Below are positions 34,301 through 47,700 of a stretch of 64,000 nt of DNA, one piece after another. The notes beneath the pieces were generated by a model. The model had not been told where the DNA came from and searched no databases. It saw only the letters and a list, made by a program, of their open reading frames with translations. Origin of the DNA: Larix kaempferi (Eukaryota; Streptophyta; Pinopsida; Pinales; Pinaceae); contig BSBM01002120.1 of NCBI GenBank assembly GCA_027924585.1, positions 976,501 to 1,040,500 of the forward strand, in the 5' to 3' direction. Made by a program: the position numbers and the translations under genes. Position 1 is the first letter of the stretch. Each line of letters opens with the position of its first letter.

Positions 34301-35515
34301 TCCCCTTTCCCCTCCTCCTCCTCCTTCCCCAATAACTCCTCTTCTTCCCCTTCCTTCCCCCCTTCGACTTTCCAATAGCCCCGCACTCCCCCTCCTACCC
34401 ATCTCGCTCTGCCTCCCCCTTCCCCTCCTCCTCCTCCCCCCCTCTCCCCCTCCTTCCCATCCCCCTCTTCATCCCCCCCTGCCCTCCTCCTCCTCCTCCT
34501 CCTCCTCCCTCAAAACCTCCTCTTCCTCCCGTGACTCCTTCACCCCATGTTCCCCCCCCTCTTCCTCCTCATCTCTCTCTTGCCTTCAGTCCCTTCCCCT
34601 GCACCCCCTCCTCCCCATCCCCTTCTCCCTCCTTGTCCTCCCCCAACAACTCCTCTTTCTCGCCTTCCTCATCCCCTTCTGCCTACTCCACCTCCACCCA
34701 TACTACCCCTCGCCCCCCTTCACCTCCTCCTCCAACTCCCACTCATGCTTTCCCTCTGCCCCCCACTCAACCTCCCACTCCCACTACTACCCATCCCCCT
34801 CTACCTCACCTTCCCCTTCCTCCTCCACCTCCCCCAACAACTCCTCTTCCTCCCCCTCCTCCCCATCCCTATCTACTTCCTTCTCTTCCTCCTACCTGAA
34901 TAACTCCTCTTCTTCCCCTACCTTCTCCCCCTACTCCCCCTTTTCCTCCTCCTACCACTCTCACCTTCCACCCCTCCCCCTTGCATCCCCTCATCCCTAT
35001 ACCCCCTCTACCCCCTTCTCTACCTCTTCTCTACCTCTACACTTGATCTTCCTCCTCCTCATACCCCTCCTCCATAGAATCCCCCCTCCACCTCCCCTTC
35101 CTCTGTCATCTTCCCCCACCTACTCCCCCACCTACCCATCCTCCTTTGCCTCCTCCTCATCCTCCTCCACCATCACCTCCCTCTCCACAGCTTCCCATGC
35201 TCTTCCCGTTCTTCCATTGCCTTAAATCCCCCCCCACTCCCCCTACTACCCATCACACTCTTGCTCCCCTTCTCCCTCCTCTTCCTCCTCCTCCCCCAAC
35301 AAGTCATATTCCTCCCCTGCCTCCTGCAACTCAGCCTTCCACTACCTCCCCCTCCTCCTCTGCCTCCCCCCTCCCCCTGCTCCCCTACACCCCGTCCTCC
35401 CCATCCCCCCTCTACCTCCTTCTTTGCCCACCCTCGACCTCTCCACCATTTCACCCGCCTTCCCTTCCCCTTGCCTCGCTTCACCTCCCCCACTGCTTCT
35501 TCTTCCTCCTAACTT
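31390..35515. repeat. Left polypyrimidine tract (4.1 kb) of the large inverted repeat
   Basis: The plus strand is almost entirely C and T (CCT, CTC, TCC words with rare A) for over 4 kb. Frames of up to 617 codons without stops are Pro/Ser/Leu runs in several frames at once and reflect the lack of purines, not coding. It lies at the outer end of the left arm. Confidence 0.95.
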
Positions 35516-38500
35516 CCTTACGATATATTACACATATAGTTGAAAAATAAAACATGTCGTTCACATTAAAATATTTAAACAATATTCAAATCCAATAGCT
35601 CAATTTAATAAATTACTATATCAATGCAATATGAAATTCAAATACATTAATCTCAAGAAAATATAAACACGAGTATCACAACTATGGTATAAATTATGCT
35701 TCACTCAAAATAGTTTTTTTACATTACATTTAAAACAATTTTATTAAAAAAATTCAACACATAAATAAAAACCAACATACAACCTGAAATTTTATAAAAT
35801 AACATAAAAATACAAGTTAGCAAATAAATATTAATATGGATAACAATAAAGTAAACACATAAAAAGTAACCATCAACAACAACAAAAAGCAATCACAAAA
35901 TAATACATATAGCATGTTAAATGCATCAATTAGGAACAAAAATAACATACATATATTATAAATCAGGAAAATATAAACAATATTAATTAAAAATATTACT
36001 CAAAAGTGAAATTATAAAACATATTTCATTAAGAATAAAATATTATACTATAAATCAAATATATGAGAGAAAAGTATAAGCGATATTAATTTAAAATATC
36101 ATTCAAAAGCAAAACTATAAAACATATTTCATTAAGAGTAAAATTTGTTTATGATATATAAACAATTTAAGTATGTGTTATTTAATTAAATATATATTTA
36201 ATAATTAAAATTTATATATAAAAATATATAAATAAAATTTAATTATATATATATATATATATAATTATAAAAAAATACACTTAACAAATAATACATCTTT
36301 AACGATATTAAGCAAGGGAAGAAAAACTATAGACACGCATCAGTAATAAAATAATTAATACAAAATAAAGAAAAAAAAATGAGATAAATAAAGGAAAACA
36401 AAGCTATAAGCGAATATACAAAACTATCCACCTCCTCATTAATAAAAGAGAATACAATATAAAATTGGTATACATATTAAAATCTAATTAGTGAAGCACA
36501 TGAATGCATTTAACTCGTATTAAATAAATAAAGTATATACTTATTATTGAAATCAACTATAAAAACGCATTGATATAATAAGATCGTGAACTAAATAAAG
36601 TAAAAAAACAAAATGTAAACACGAAAACGGAAAACTAAAAGACGTAAACATCGTGAAAATTCCTAGAAAAATAAAGTATTTAAACTTTTACTTCCGCTAT
36701 TAAAGACAACACTGAACCGCCATTTAAAACACATTCATATATAAATACGGATTGAATTTAGTATCCAGATGGAAAAATTAATTCGTAAGTGGGGCAACAA
36801 TAAACTGATTTTCTCGTGTGAGCTTAAATAATATCCCTAACTTTCATTTTGCAATCAAAGAAATGATTATAGTGCGCTTTTGACCTTTACCAACGATTGA
36901 ACTGCACAAAGTGCTTCGAGTGGTGGACTCTGAAGTTGTTAGGAACAAGATGTATTTTGCTCATGTTCATCAACCTAAACCCTAATTGATACTTTGATGT
37001 ATTTAATATAAATCACTAGATAATAAGAAATACTCTTTTGAACTCTCTTCTTCTCATTTGGCAGATACAACTACTCAGAGCTATGGCTGTCCAGCGTTTC
37101 ATATGCTTTTATCAAAGTTAATTACAGAAGTTTCCCTTATGAAGATTTGCCGATGTGAGGGGTGCTGATTATTCATGTGGTGAAAATCAGAAAAACTAGT
37201 GCGGCTGGTCTTTATGTTTCTAGATCACCTATTCTATTTTTATTTATAAATACAACACAGATTGTTTAAGGCAGTGAGTAGTGCTTTGTGCATAATAGAT
37301 GAGAAATACCTCGGATGAGAATCCTTCAGAGTTGACATGTTAGTGTTTTGCGTCTACAGAGATTGGCATCAGCATGTCCAGCGTTCCTCCACAATCTTTC
37401 TACACCTGTACACCTGCACACACGTAGATATATTAAACCAAAGCCACAAAATGCAGCTCCAGGTTCAAATAAAACGCGAAAATATCTATATAACTCCTCC
37501 ACCCACTGCGCATCATGTGAAATTTACATCAGTTCTGATTATAAAGTCTAACCAAATACAAAGAGTAAAAAAGAAGCATATTACCAGCAAAGAAGAAAGG
37601 TAGCATGGCCATCCTACGACTCTTAATTCAAGAGAGAAGTAACCATCAAAATAGGGAAAACAATAATAGAAGTAAAAATATACAAATTAAAGAACAAGTA
37701 GTAAAAAACAAGTAAATTCAGTGAAGGTGAATTCAAGAATAACAACCCATCACTCTCTCTGATAGGCTACTCACCAACAACTACATTCTTCTCTTTACTG
37801 CTTTGCTCGGCTTTAATACAAAACAAACTAGTAGCAGCCATAATTGAAAAAGATTTAATCAAAGTGGACTATCCTTCGGTGGCCGAATGAACTTCACAAT
37901 CTATGCCCATGGTCTGCCAAGATTTAATCAAAGTGGACTATCCTTCAAAGAAGAGCTGGTGGCCATGACAATGGACATTCTATATCTGCAGCAAGTGGAC
38001 TATCCTCAGGATTTCACTCTGTGCATGCCTTCTGGAGGTCAGGAGGTCGAGCCCCGGCTTGTGTCGTGTATATGGTAGAGTTTATTATGGTCTCAAAATC
38101 TATTCATCTTTCATGTGCCCTTCTGGCTTAACATGAGGAATCCATCCATTTGGAGAAGCTGGACTCTACTATACCAGTTATGCACAAATGAGACCTTCCC
38201 TTGCTCGCAGCTTGCAGGCCATTTCATCTATCGTTTCATGAGCCATCCCACCATGTATATATGAATGTATTATGGTTTCAAAATCCATACAGCTTGAAGA
38301 GCATCGATGGCATCTGTGCTTCTGGCCTAACATGAGGAATTCATCCATTTCGAGAAGCTTGATTCCACTATAGTAGTGGTGCAGTAATGAGATATGTGCT
38401 CCCTTGAACTCCGTCCATCGTCACAGTTTGTTCGGCCAAATAATTTCACCTTGGTTTATTGATGTCCAACCGCGTTGCTTTATAGGTTTTTTCCCTACCG

Positions 38501-39310
38501 GCTAGCGTTTTCGGTGTTTTCTTTTTTCAACGGCTATAACTTTTCAATTGTTCCTGAATCCCAACCACTTACTTTTTCGGAGTTTTCTTTTTTTTCAGCA
38601 AATTTGTCGGTGTTTTCTTTAAATGGACGCATGATCGGGTATTTTCTTTTTCGTATAGCTTTTCCACGTCGTTACTTTGCAACGGATTTAGCTTTTTTAG
38701 GTGTTTCCCCGCTACTTGCTTTCTCGGTGTTTTATTTAAATGCACGCATCCCCCACACTAGCCGTTTCTTACACGCTTCCCCACGTGACTTTGCATATCT
38801 CATTTCATTTCTGCCTGAAATTTGATAGAAATTCCGGGAGCCTAGGTATATGACGTTTTTCACAATCTTCATTTCCATCGGCTGCGGGCTGCCGAGCTGG
38901 CTTGCCGGCCTTTCACAAGTCGATCATCATGTAACTCATTGGGCTTGTGTTTGTGATAAGCTTCTCGTGGCTAGGCGTTCCGAGGTTTTCCATCATAGAC
39001 AGCTGAAACAATTTAGACAACTCGAGCTTGTAGTTTAGACAAATTTGAAAGAAAATTTCATGAAGTATTAATTAAAAATAAATTAAATTCAAATACTTGA
39101 ATTATTAGATCTTTTCATATCATTATAATTTAAATTTTCAAATTCTTGTAAATTGTATGTAAATACTTTATATTCATAAACAAAATCAATAAGTATGAAA
39201 AAGTAATTTCATTGATTTTTTTATAAAGTTTGTTATAAAAAAAAACTTTAAATATTAATTTAAAACTTAAATAATAATTATTAATCAATAAAAAATATTT
39301 AATATTTGAA
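35516..39310 (+). repeat. Left arm of the large inverted repeat
   Basis: The reverse complement matches 44790-49620 in collinear order. Anchors: 35913-35930 with 49605-49622 (18 of 18), 36512-36525 with 49129-49142, 36795-36812 with 48856-48873 (18 of 18), 37182-37202 with 47677-47697 (one mismatch), 38434-38453 with 46479-46498 (20 of 20), and a diffuse AT-rich match near 39200-39300 with 44800-44900. 35516-35890 has no clear partner. A 69-base direct repeat starts at 37852 and 37921. Confidence 0.85.
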
Positions 39311-40724
39311 AATTAATCTTTATAATCCTAATGTTTTATTTTAATTTTATTATTAATCATCTCTTCAAAATATATATATATAATTTTATATTCTGAAGTT
39401 AGTATATATATATTTATTACAGGTACATTATTGTTAATTCAAGTAATTGTATTCTTAAAACATTAGTTTCGAAGATGGGAAACTATAAATTTTTATTTTT
39501 ATTTTTTTTATAACATTTTTTTTCAAACAATTGTTTAATAAAGGGATTAGTGTTAAAAAAAAATATATTATTATTTTTTCAAAATTTAAATTCAAAAATA
39601 TTATTATCATAATCATAATATCTTTTAATAAAATTGTATTCATTCTATAATATATCATTATTATATTGAATAATATTGAATAATGTTTTTTTGAATGATA
39701 CTTTTCAAAGTTTCAATAAATATAAAGATTAGCATGTTCTATTTTGATTTAAATAGGCGTAAAATATAATAAAGTTAATATCGTCACGAAAGATTAACCT
39801 TTGTTATTTTGACTTAAATAAATATAAAATATTAAAAAGTTAACTTGTTGCTATAGGTGAGATTTGAATTTAAAGAAAAAAATAACAATATTTCAATCAT
39901 TTCTAACTATGCAATCAATGAAAGAGTGATTTGTAAGATGTTTGGTTTTAAGACTCAAAGTTTAGATTTAGATATAGTTTCATGGTTTATTCTCTAGCTG
40001 AAAAGAGTTGAGTTTGCATGCTTATTCAAAGTTGACATGCATATGTATATGCATTTTAAATAAACTTAGTACATAAATAATACAAAGTAACGACATTGAA
40101 TCATCATTTCCATCATCTCTTTACAATGCTACATACAAATCAAGATGTAAATATTATCTAATATTTTTATCATCTATTTCATTATGAATAAAAGAAAGAT
40201 AGTAACCATAAGATCTAAAAAAAAATCCCTTGTAATTATATATATTTTTTTCCATAAACTTAATACAATTAGCCTTATTGTAACTTCAATTTGCACCACT
40301 GATAGGCATACACTTCAATATACCCTTAATATGTTGTCATGTTTAAAATAAGTTGCATAAGCATGAAAGAAATGAATGAAAAAAAAAAGCATAAAAATAG
40401 ATTTTCTTCATAAAAACTATTCACCAAAGTAAAACTATTTAGTTCAGTGAACAAAGTCACAAATTGTATCATGGGACGAGTTTAATATTTTCAGGAAGGA
40501 TTGTTTTAGCGAGCGGGTTATCACTGGTGTGTCCTCCTTACAAACCCATGAGCCTTGCACTCACATCATGTATTCGAAAAACAATAAAAAGACCCTATGA
40601 AATGACATCGAAAAACTAAAGGTGGAAAAAACACTTGACGATTGTTTACCATTATCATGAAGGGGTTAAAAAAAAATTGATCTTCAAGGCGTTAAAAATT
40701 TTGGCTTAAAATAAAAATAATTTA

Positions 40725-40728
<4 letters not shown>

Positions 40729-40765
<37 letters not shown>
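40729..40765. repeat. (AT)n microsatellite
   Basis: An uninterrupted AT dinucleotide run of about 37 bases. A shorter one lies near 36246-36262. Confidence 0.95.
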
Positions 40766-40768
<3 letters not shown>

Positions 40769-41044
40769 AAAATAAAATTAATAATTTAATATTATTGATG
40801 AATTTAAATTTAATTTTGATTATATCATAATTAATTTATAATATTTATATATAATTCTTAATTTATATATATATATATAAAATATAATATTTTTATTTTT
40901 ATTTTTATAGATATATAAACATTTAATTTCCCACATGTTTAATAATATGAATCATTTATTTATAATTTAATATCTTAATTATTATAATATTTTAATTACT
41001 ATAATATTTTCAAATAATAATAATAATAATAAGCTTCATTAAAG

Positions 41045-41425
41045 TCCATCATTTTGGTTAATCATGGTTCATCAATATCAATCATGATCAAATAATAATT
41101 AACCAAAGTTAATGATGGTCAAACATGGTGAACCTTACTTAACCATAATCAATAGTTGTTCATTAGAGTAAACCATGCTTACCAAAAGTCAACCATACTC
41201 ACTCATGATTAACTAAATTTTACCATTGTCAAGCAATAATCATATAGTGTTAAGTATGGCCAAACATTATCAATCATCATTTGACACCAATGGTAACTAT
41301 TGCCAACAATGGCCAAACATGGTTAAACATAGCTAACCAAAGTCATCCATAGTAAACAAAATTAATTAGATTTATCCAAAGTGAACTTAAAAGTCAAAAC
41401 AGGTTCATTAAAGTAAACCATGGTA
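41045..41425. repeat. Degenerate array of CCATRGTYAA-like words
   Basis: Variants of AACCAT(A/G)GT(C/T)AA recur every 10 to 25 bases with many substitutions (for example near 41060, 41120, 41140, 41170, 41310, 41350, 41415). Confidence 0.6.
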
Positions 41426-42132
41426 GATGAATGCATAGAAGTAGTGGCATGGTTGAGTTGGTATGAGCTAAAGGCCATTGTGAGTGATGTGGATTAGATT
41501 AATTATATGAATATAGAAACTTGGATAAGGATGATGTTATGATCAATAGAAAGTAAAATTTATTTGGTCATAGGAGATGGTGGTAACGTTTGGTTATGCA
41601 AGTAATGATAAGGATTAGGTGGGTTGAAGTTCACTTTAGGATGAAGTGAAATAAGGGTTCATTGTATGAATCTCTGCAAGAATCACATTAGTTGCTAAAA
41701 TATTTTGTCATATTTGAGTTTGTATATGTCCAAATCAATGATGAGGTTAATATTGATGTTTGAAGGATTCCATTTAAATGTTATTGTTACTAACCTTACG
41801 GTGACAAATTAATTTAATTTACATAATATATATGAATTAAGCCTTAAATTAATGAAAGGTGACGTCATTTTCATGAATATTCTTCATGAATATAAAGTAA
41901 GAGGTGAAAAAGATACCTTCATAATGTAGAAATATAAAAAATGATGATTAGTGATACATTATGTCATATCATTCTATAAATTGCAAAATATTTACCATAA
42001 TGTTATTTTTTGTTGGTTTTGTGGGACTTTGTAAAAGATCCTTGAAGGTAATCTATAAATCATTGTCGAATTTGACACAATGTTATAGGCATGATAAAAA
42101 CATAAATGTTGAATTATTTTATCTATATCATA

Positions 42133-42250
42133 GAAATAGAAGAGAATTTGGAGTGCAATACTCCTACTAAAATGACGTTAAGTAAGATGACGAAATAGAA
42201 GAGAATTTGGAGTGCAATGCTCTTACTAAAATGACATTAAGTAAGATGAG
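42133..42250. repeat. 59-bp tandem duplication
   Basis: Two adjacent copies starting GAAATAGAAGAG at 42133 and 42192, with about three differences. Confidence 0.9.
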
Positions 42251-44240
42251 AAAGGGTTTGATGAGTGCAATGCTCAAATTCAGTGAGTTATACTCTATTT
42301 AGAAATACTTAATGCTATGATTAAGCTAGAAGCAAATACTGCATGTTAAGGATGACCTTAGGATTACCTTTAACAACTTAGTAATTGGACAATAAGTTGC
42401 TTGAGTATGAACTTTTCATTTTGTGGAGATGGAAATCATACCAAGGGTTTTATGCATTATGGAGCCTATGGTGTTATGAGGTGTGTTATGTTATATAAAC
42501 ATATAAAATATAAATATAGAATGTGGGCATGAGATGCTAGTATGTGTGTGGATGAGAATGAATAGAGAATTCTTTGTGGAATGACTATAACCTTGGGTGA
42601 TTTATTCTTTATAAGACGGTCGTATGAATTGTTTATAGTTTTATGTAAATATATGCATATTCAAGAAATGATGTTCTACCATTACCTTTGTGAATGTGGG
42701 TAACTGGTTTATATAGGATGGCTTAATATGGTTGCACCTAAAACTATGTTGTATTAATGACTAAGAATGATTGTTGGATCATGTAATAAATGCATAAGAA
42801 GATTGTTCATATGATATGTGTACATGTAGAGTGTATGTAACTATTGATTGTTTATAATCCTATATATAAAAAGTTAAATGATATGATGGAACAATAATCA
42901 AGGATGTTATAAGATTAAAGTAATAACATTATGATAACCAAGGCTGTGTAAATTATATACTTATATCATAATATGTTAGGATATGGTAATTGTGTATGTG
43001 CTTTTGATCCAACATGTTATGTGGATCGTCTTACTGAAATGTCTTGATCCCTTGGAGGTATTGCGACATAACAATTATGTTTTTTCGTATTTGGCATGAG
43101 TAGAGATGCATGGATATAGATGTATGGTAGGAATTGATGATGATGATATTTCCTTGTGGTGATCAATTATTTTGAATTATTAAAATGTTAGGAACTAAAG
43201 AGACAACATGGAGCCAATTGCATAACCTAACTGACATTATGGGATGTTTGAGATTGAGTCCGTCTCATTACATGAGACAAGTAAATAACTCTTTATATTT
43301 GTATTTAAGAAAATTCAGGCCAAGTTTAATGCAAGAGGGGAACTATGTAGTGTCCCATCTTGGATGGTCTAGTCTATGAATCCTACAGTTTTGATTTTGG
43401 AGGGATTTATATATATGGATTGTGTATGAAAAATAGGTGGAATCTTCTAGGAGATACTAGATGATTCCCTCAAGGTATTCAAGATATTAGTTGGGTGGTG
43501 GAATTGTAATGGGATATTTTTTATTTTCTAGTCTCTATTTACTATTCACTATATAAAAAAATCAATTACATGTATATCAGGAACACAATGTGAACATATC
43601 ATGCACATGATATGAACATATTGCGCAAGTGATGTGAATATGTCATTCACTTGATTTACAACACTTGACATTGTGAAAACACAAAATTTGAAATTAAACA
43701 CAACATGCATGCATTATCTAACACTTTAAACACTCCTACTCACCTAATGACATGCCACCTCCTATCTTAATGTTCCTCTATGGATTTAGCATCAGAGTAA
43801 ACAAGGTTGTCCTATGGAGCTAGCATAAACATTGCCAATTTGAAACGTTTTCTCTTTTCTCAATATGTCCATGTTTCAAGGTCCACTACAGTATGTTACA
43901 GTCAATCATGGATGATGAAATTGCAGATGTAGATAGAACCCTTTTTACATATTACAAATATGTAATTTTTAAGAAATTAAAATATTATTTTTGTGATGTA
44001 ACTCCTTAACAAAAAAAACATCATTTTGGTGTTTTAGTAAAAAAAAATCATTTCTCAACCATTTTATAAAAAATTTATATGTTGCACTACTAGACACCTA
44101 CCTCTAGATGCTATAAACAATCCAAGCCTTCATGATTACAGTAAGACCTTCAAAATTTACACTAACATTTGGTGATTCAAGGTATGCTAACATAGATAAT
44201 TATAAAAAAAAAATGTGCTAATTTTATTTTCAAAAAATAA

Positions 44241-44455
44241 CATTGAACTAGTACTAGTTATCTACATGTTTACAAGTTTTCGTATATTGATTCCATCATC
44301 TAGGCCCTCAAAGGGTGATCTCAGAAGAACATATACCTTATAATTTTACATTGAACTAGTACTACTTATCTACATGTTTACAAGTTTTTGTATATTGATT
44401 CCATCATTTAGGCCCTCAAAGGGTACACTAAGAAGGACATATACCTTATAATTTG
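44241..44455. repeat. 108-bp tandem duplication
   Basis: Two adjacent copies starting CATTGAACTAGTACTA at 44241 and 44349, including GGCCCTCAAAGGGT in each. Confidence 0.9.
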
Positions 44456-44789
44456 ACATAAAAAAAATAAAATGTCAATAATAGAAAAAGTCATAAATGA
44501 GCTAGTTATGAGAATTTTCAATAAATAAAAGTATATTCATAAAGGTGTTTTGATTTCCAACATTTCATATTTTTTTACTGAAAGCAAGATTGATTATATA
44601 GATTTCTTAAAATAGCCATAAAAGATGAGGGATGTTTGTGTTTTAATTTTTATTTTTTGTTGCATCTAAGACACCAAAATTGACTATCATTAGATTGCAC
44701 TCATCTTAATTTGAATCTAAATGATCATTTAATGAAAAAGATAATTAACAATGAAATTAAAATAACACATTCTAAATTGTCAACCTTCA

Positions 44790-47700
44790 AAACTTGAAAT
44801 ATTAAATATTTGTTATTATTAATTAATAATTATCATTTAAATTTTATATTAATATTTAGAAAATGTTTCATAAACAAACTTCATGAAAATAATCACATCT
44901 TTATACATAGATTTTACAATGAAATCACTATTTTATACATATCTATTTTGGTAAAAATAAAATATTTATAAATAAATTTTAAAGAATCCAAAATTTTAAA
45001 TTCAAATTACGTAAATAGATTTAATAATTCATCTTTTAAATGTTTGGTAAACTTAAATTAAAAATTTAAATTTACATTTAATTTATTTAATTTTAAAATA
45101 TTGATTATTTTTAATATTATCTGAGAAATTGTTATAGCCATGAAGGGTAGTTCATTCAAATCCAACTCCCTAGGTCATTTTGGGTTAGGCTTCCAAAACT
45201 AAAGCAAAGTTTACTCAGATATTTGAAAAAATTTCCTTCACTTACATTATTTTATATATATATTTATTTAAAAAAATAGATAAATAAAAATTAATAAACA
45301 AATTTTTTTAAGAAATATTTGTTTCATATTATACATTATAATATTTATATAAAATTTAGTAAAACATATCGATAATCAAGGAGGAGAAAAATTAGTGCAT
45401 TATAAAATTCATTGTAGATGATGCCGATCTTCAAACTTCCACTTTGAATTTCTGCAACTCCTCATTGAAAATAAAATAATGGGCATCATTCGTGACATTG
45501 TCAAAGAGTTCAAGATGGCCTATAATTAGCTGAATGACATATAGTTGCCAATGTTTCGAACTTGGAGTTTGACGTCTGGGATGAAATAGGAGTTTGGGAT
45601 ACAAAGGTAGTCCTGGAAACATTTTTTATCAAATTTTGGAAGTATCCGCTTTGAAGTATTATTTTTATTGACCGATTATCTGGTCTCAATCCTTACAAAA
45701 TTTAATAGGTTGAATAAACTCAGGTGACAATCATATCCTTAAGTTTCCATTGGATGCAAATTGGACAAAAGTGTTTTTTGGTGTTTTTCCATATCCAAAG
45801 AATGTATCTATATCTTCATCCGATCTAAGTGTGATAAAGTCAAGCTTGAATACCTTAGTTCTTCATCAATGTGAGCTGAATTTAACCCCATACCTTTTTG
45901 GGAGAGTATACTAATTCCAGTTGTTGAAGTTCCTAGGAGGAATTACAGTTGTACCAAAACAGAGTGGTTTTCCTTTACAACAGATGGTGCTTTTTCAAAT
46001 TGACATTAAATTACTCTATTTTTCAAGTTGATCAAAGTCTAGATGAATTGAAGGACCAATTGAAGCTTGGTTTAGATGTCATATCCTCCGAGGTTCACTA
46101 TCGAATTTTTCCATATAGATTAAATTGTTTCTGAATTGGTCACTTATGTGTGTCAGAATTCTTAACTCAATGTTTTGACTTTATAGAATGAAAGGTATCT
46201 GATAACAATTGTCATGTATAATTGTGACTGTGATTACAGAATCTATTTTTTCAGTTGACAAATTCACGTAGTTAGACAATCAGCTAGTGTGCAATTAAAG
46301 AAAACACCGAAAAGCAAGTAGTCGAGAAATACCGAAAAAGCAAAGTAAAGTGGAACAGCGTATAGAAACGGTTACTGTGGAATCGTTGATTTAAAGAAAA
46401 CACCGAAAATGCCAGCGGTTTGGGAAAACAGCTAAAAAGCAGAGCCGTTGGACAGTGAGTGGCTAGAAATCGATAAATCAAGGTGAAATTATTTGGCCAA
46501 TGTAAATGTGACGGTGGAGAGAGTGCTCTCTAACGGTGGAGGGATGTCTCATTAGTGCATTCTAATGGATGGAATTATGTTAATGTCATCGATGCTGTTA
46601 AAGATGTATGGATTTTTAGGCCATAATACAGTCATACAACGTACAGGACACCAGCCGAGGCTCGGCCCCTTGACCTCCAGAAGTCTTGCACAGAGTGTAT
46701 TCACGATGGCCGCACCGTGGGGAAGTACCGTGTACCATCGACATGTTGCAAACTATGGCAGACTATGGGCCGTCGATTGTGATGGGGCTCTACAGAACAT
46801 AAAATGCATCTGTGAGAGGGAGAAGTCTTGGAGGCAGTAACGTCAGGCTTACTTGAATTTGAACAATTGATCGTTATCAGGATAATGTATTGGATGTTTT
46901 CGTAAACCCTACTCTGGCGGACTCCACAACACACTCATGGCGGCCATGTTGTGAGGGAGGAGCGTGGTGGTCGGGTCCCTTCACTGTGGGAGGTTTCGGA
47001 GAATAAGGGACGAAGATGGCATCCCAGTATGAGAGGCCATCAAATTCCAATTCCTAAAGAACTTCCTCTTCCTCCTCCGCACTAAATATGTATCTATCCG
47101 GACAACCTCTACTGATGAGAATACTGATTATCTTATCTTTTGTATTAAAACTGAGCAGAGCAGGACAGAGAAGATTGTTGTTTCTGCTACAGAGCCTATG
47201 AGAGAGACTGATGGGTTCTTAATCTTGAATTGAGCTTTAGTCACATAATTGATTTTTTTTTCTTCTATTTCTTTTATTGCATTTTTGGGTATTTTAATGG
47301 TTATTTCTGTGTTGAATTAAGACTCATAACATGGCCATGCTTTTCTTCTTTTGCTGCTAACGTGCTCTGTTTTGAAATTTTTTAAAGATATTTTTTACTG
47401 TTTTCATCTGGTTTCTTCTTGGAAATGAGATGATAATTTGCTCGGTTAAATCCTATAGTCCTGGCTGATGCGAGTGCGTGGAAGAGGTATACAAGGTAAT
47501 TGTTCGTTCTTATTCTAACTGCAGCTGCATTTTGTGCATTTTGTGTGTAGGTAGAAAGGTTGTGGACGCTGCTGAAGATTTTGAACTAAACTCTGGAGGA
47601 TTCTCATTTGAGGTAATTCTCATGTATTCAGTACTAAGCCGTACGCTTTAGAAACATAAAGAAAATAGATTCCAGGAGCACTAGTTTATCTGATTTTCCC

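Larger units (their letters stand above)
39311..44789. other. Spacer of the large inverted repeat, no gene seen
   Basis: AT-rich, with no frame over 70 codons and no transposase or RT motif. It contains an (AT)n run, a degenerate short-word array and two small tandem duplications listed separately. Confidence 0.6.

Noticed and set aside
31414-35550. Long Pro/Ser/Leu-rich open frames (up to 617 codons)
   Set aside because: They occur in several overlapping frames at once because the strand lacks purines, so stops cannot form. No motif, start context or codon pattern supports coding.
38475-38825. 116-codon Phe-rich frame as a membrane protein gene
   Set aside because: It lies in the inverted-repeat arm, its partner at 46284-46481 is broken, and the Phe/Ser richness comes from T-rich repeats of a TCGGTGTTTTCTTT phrase.
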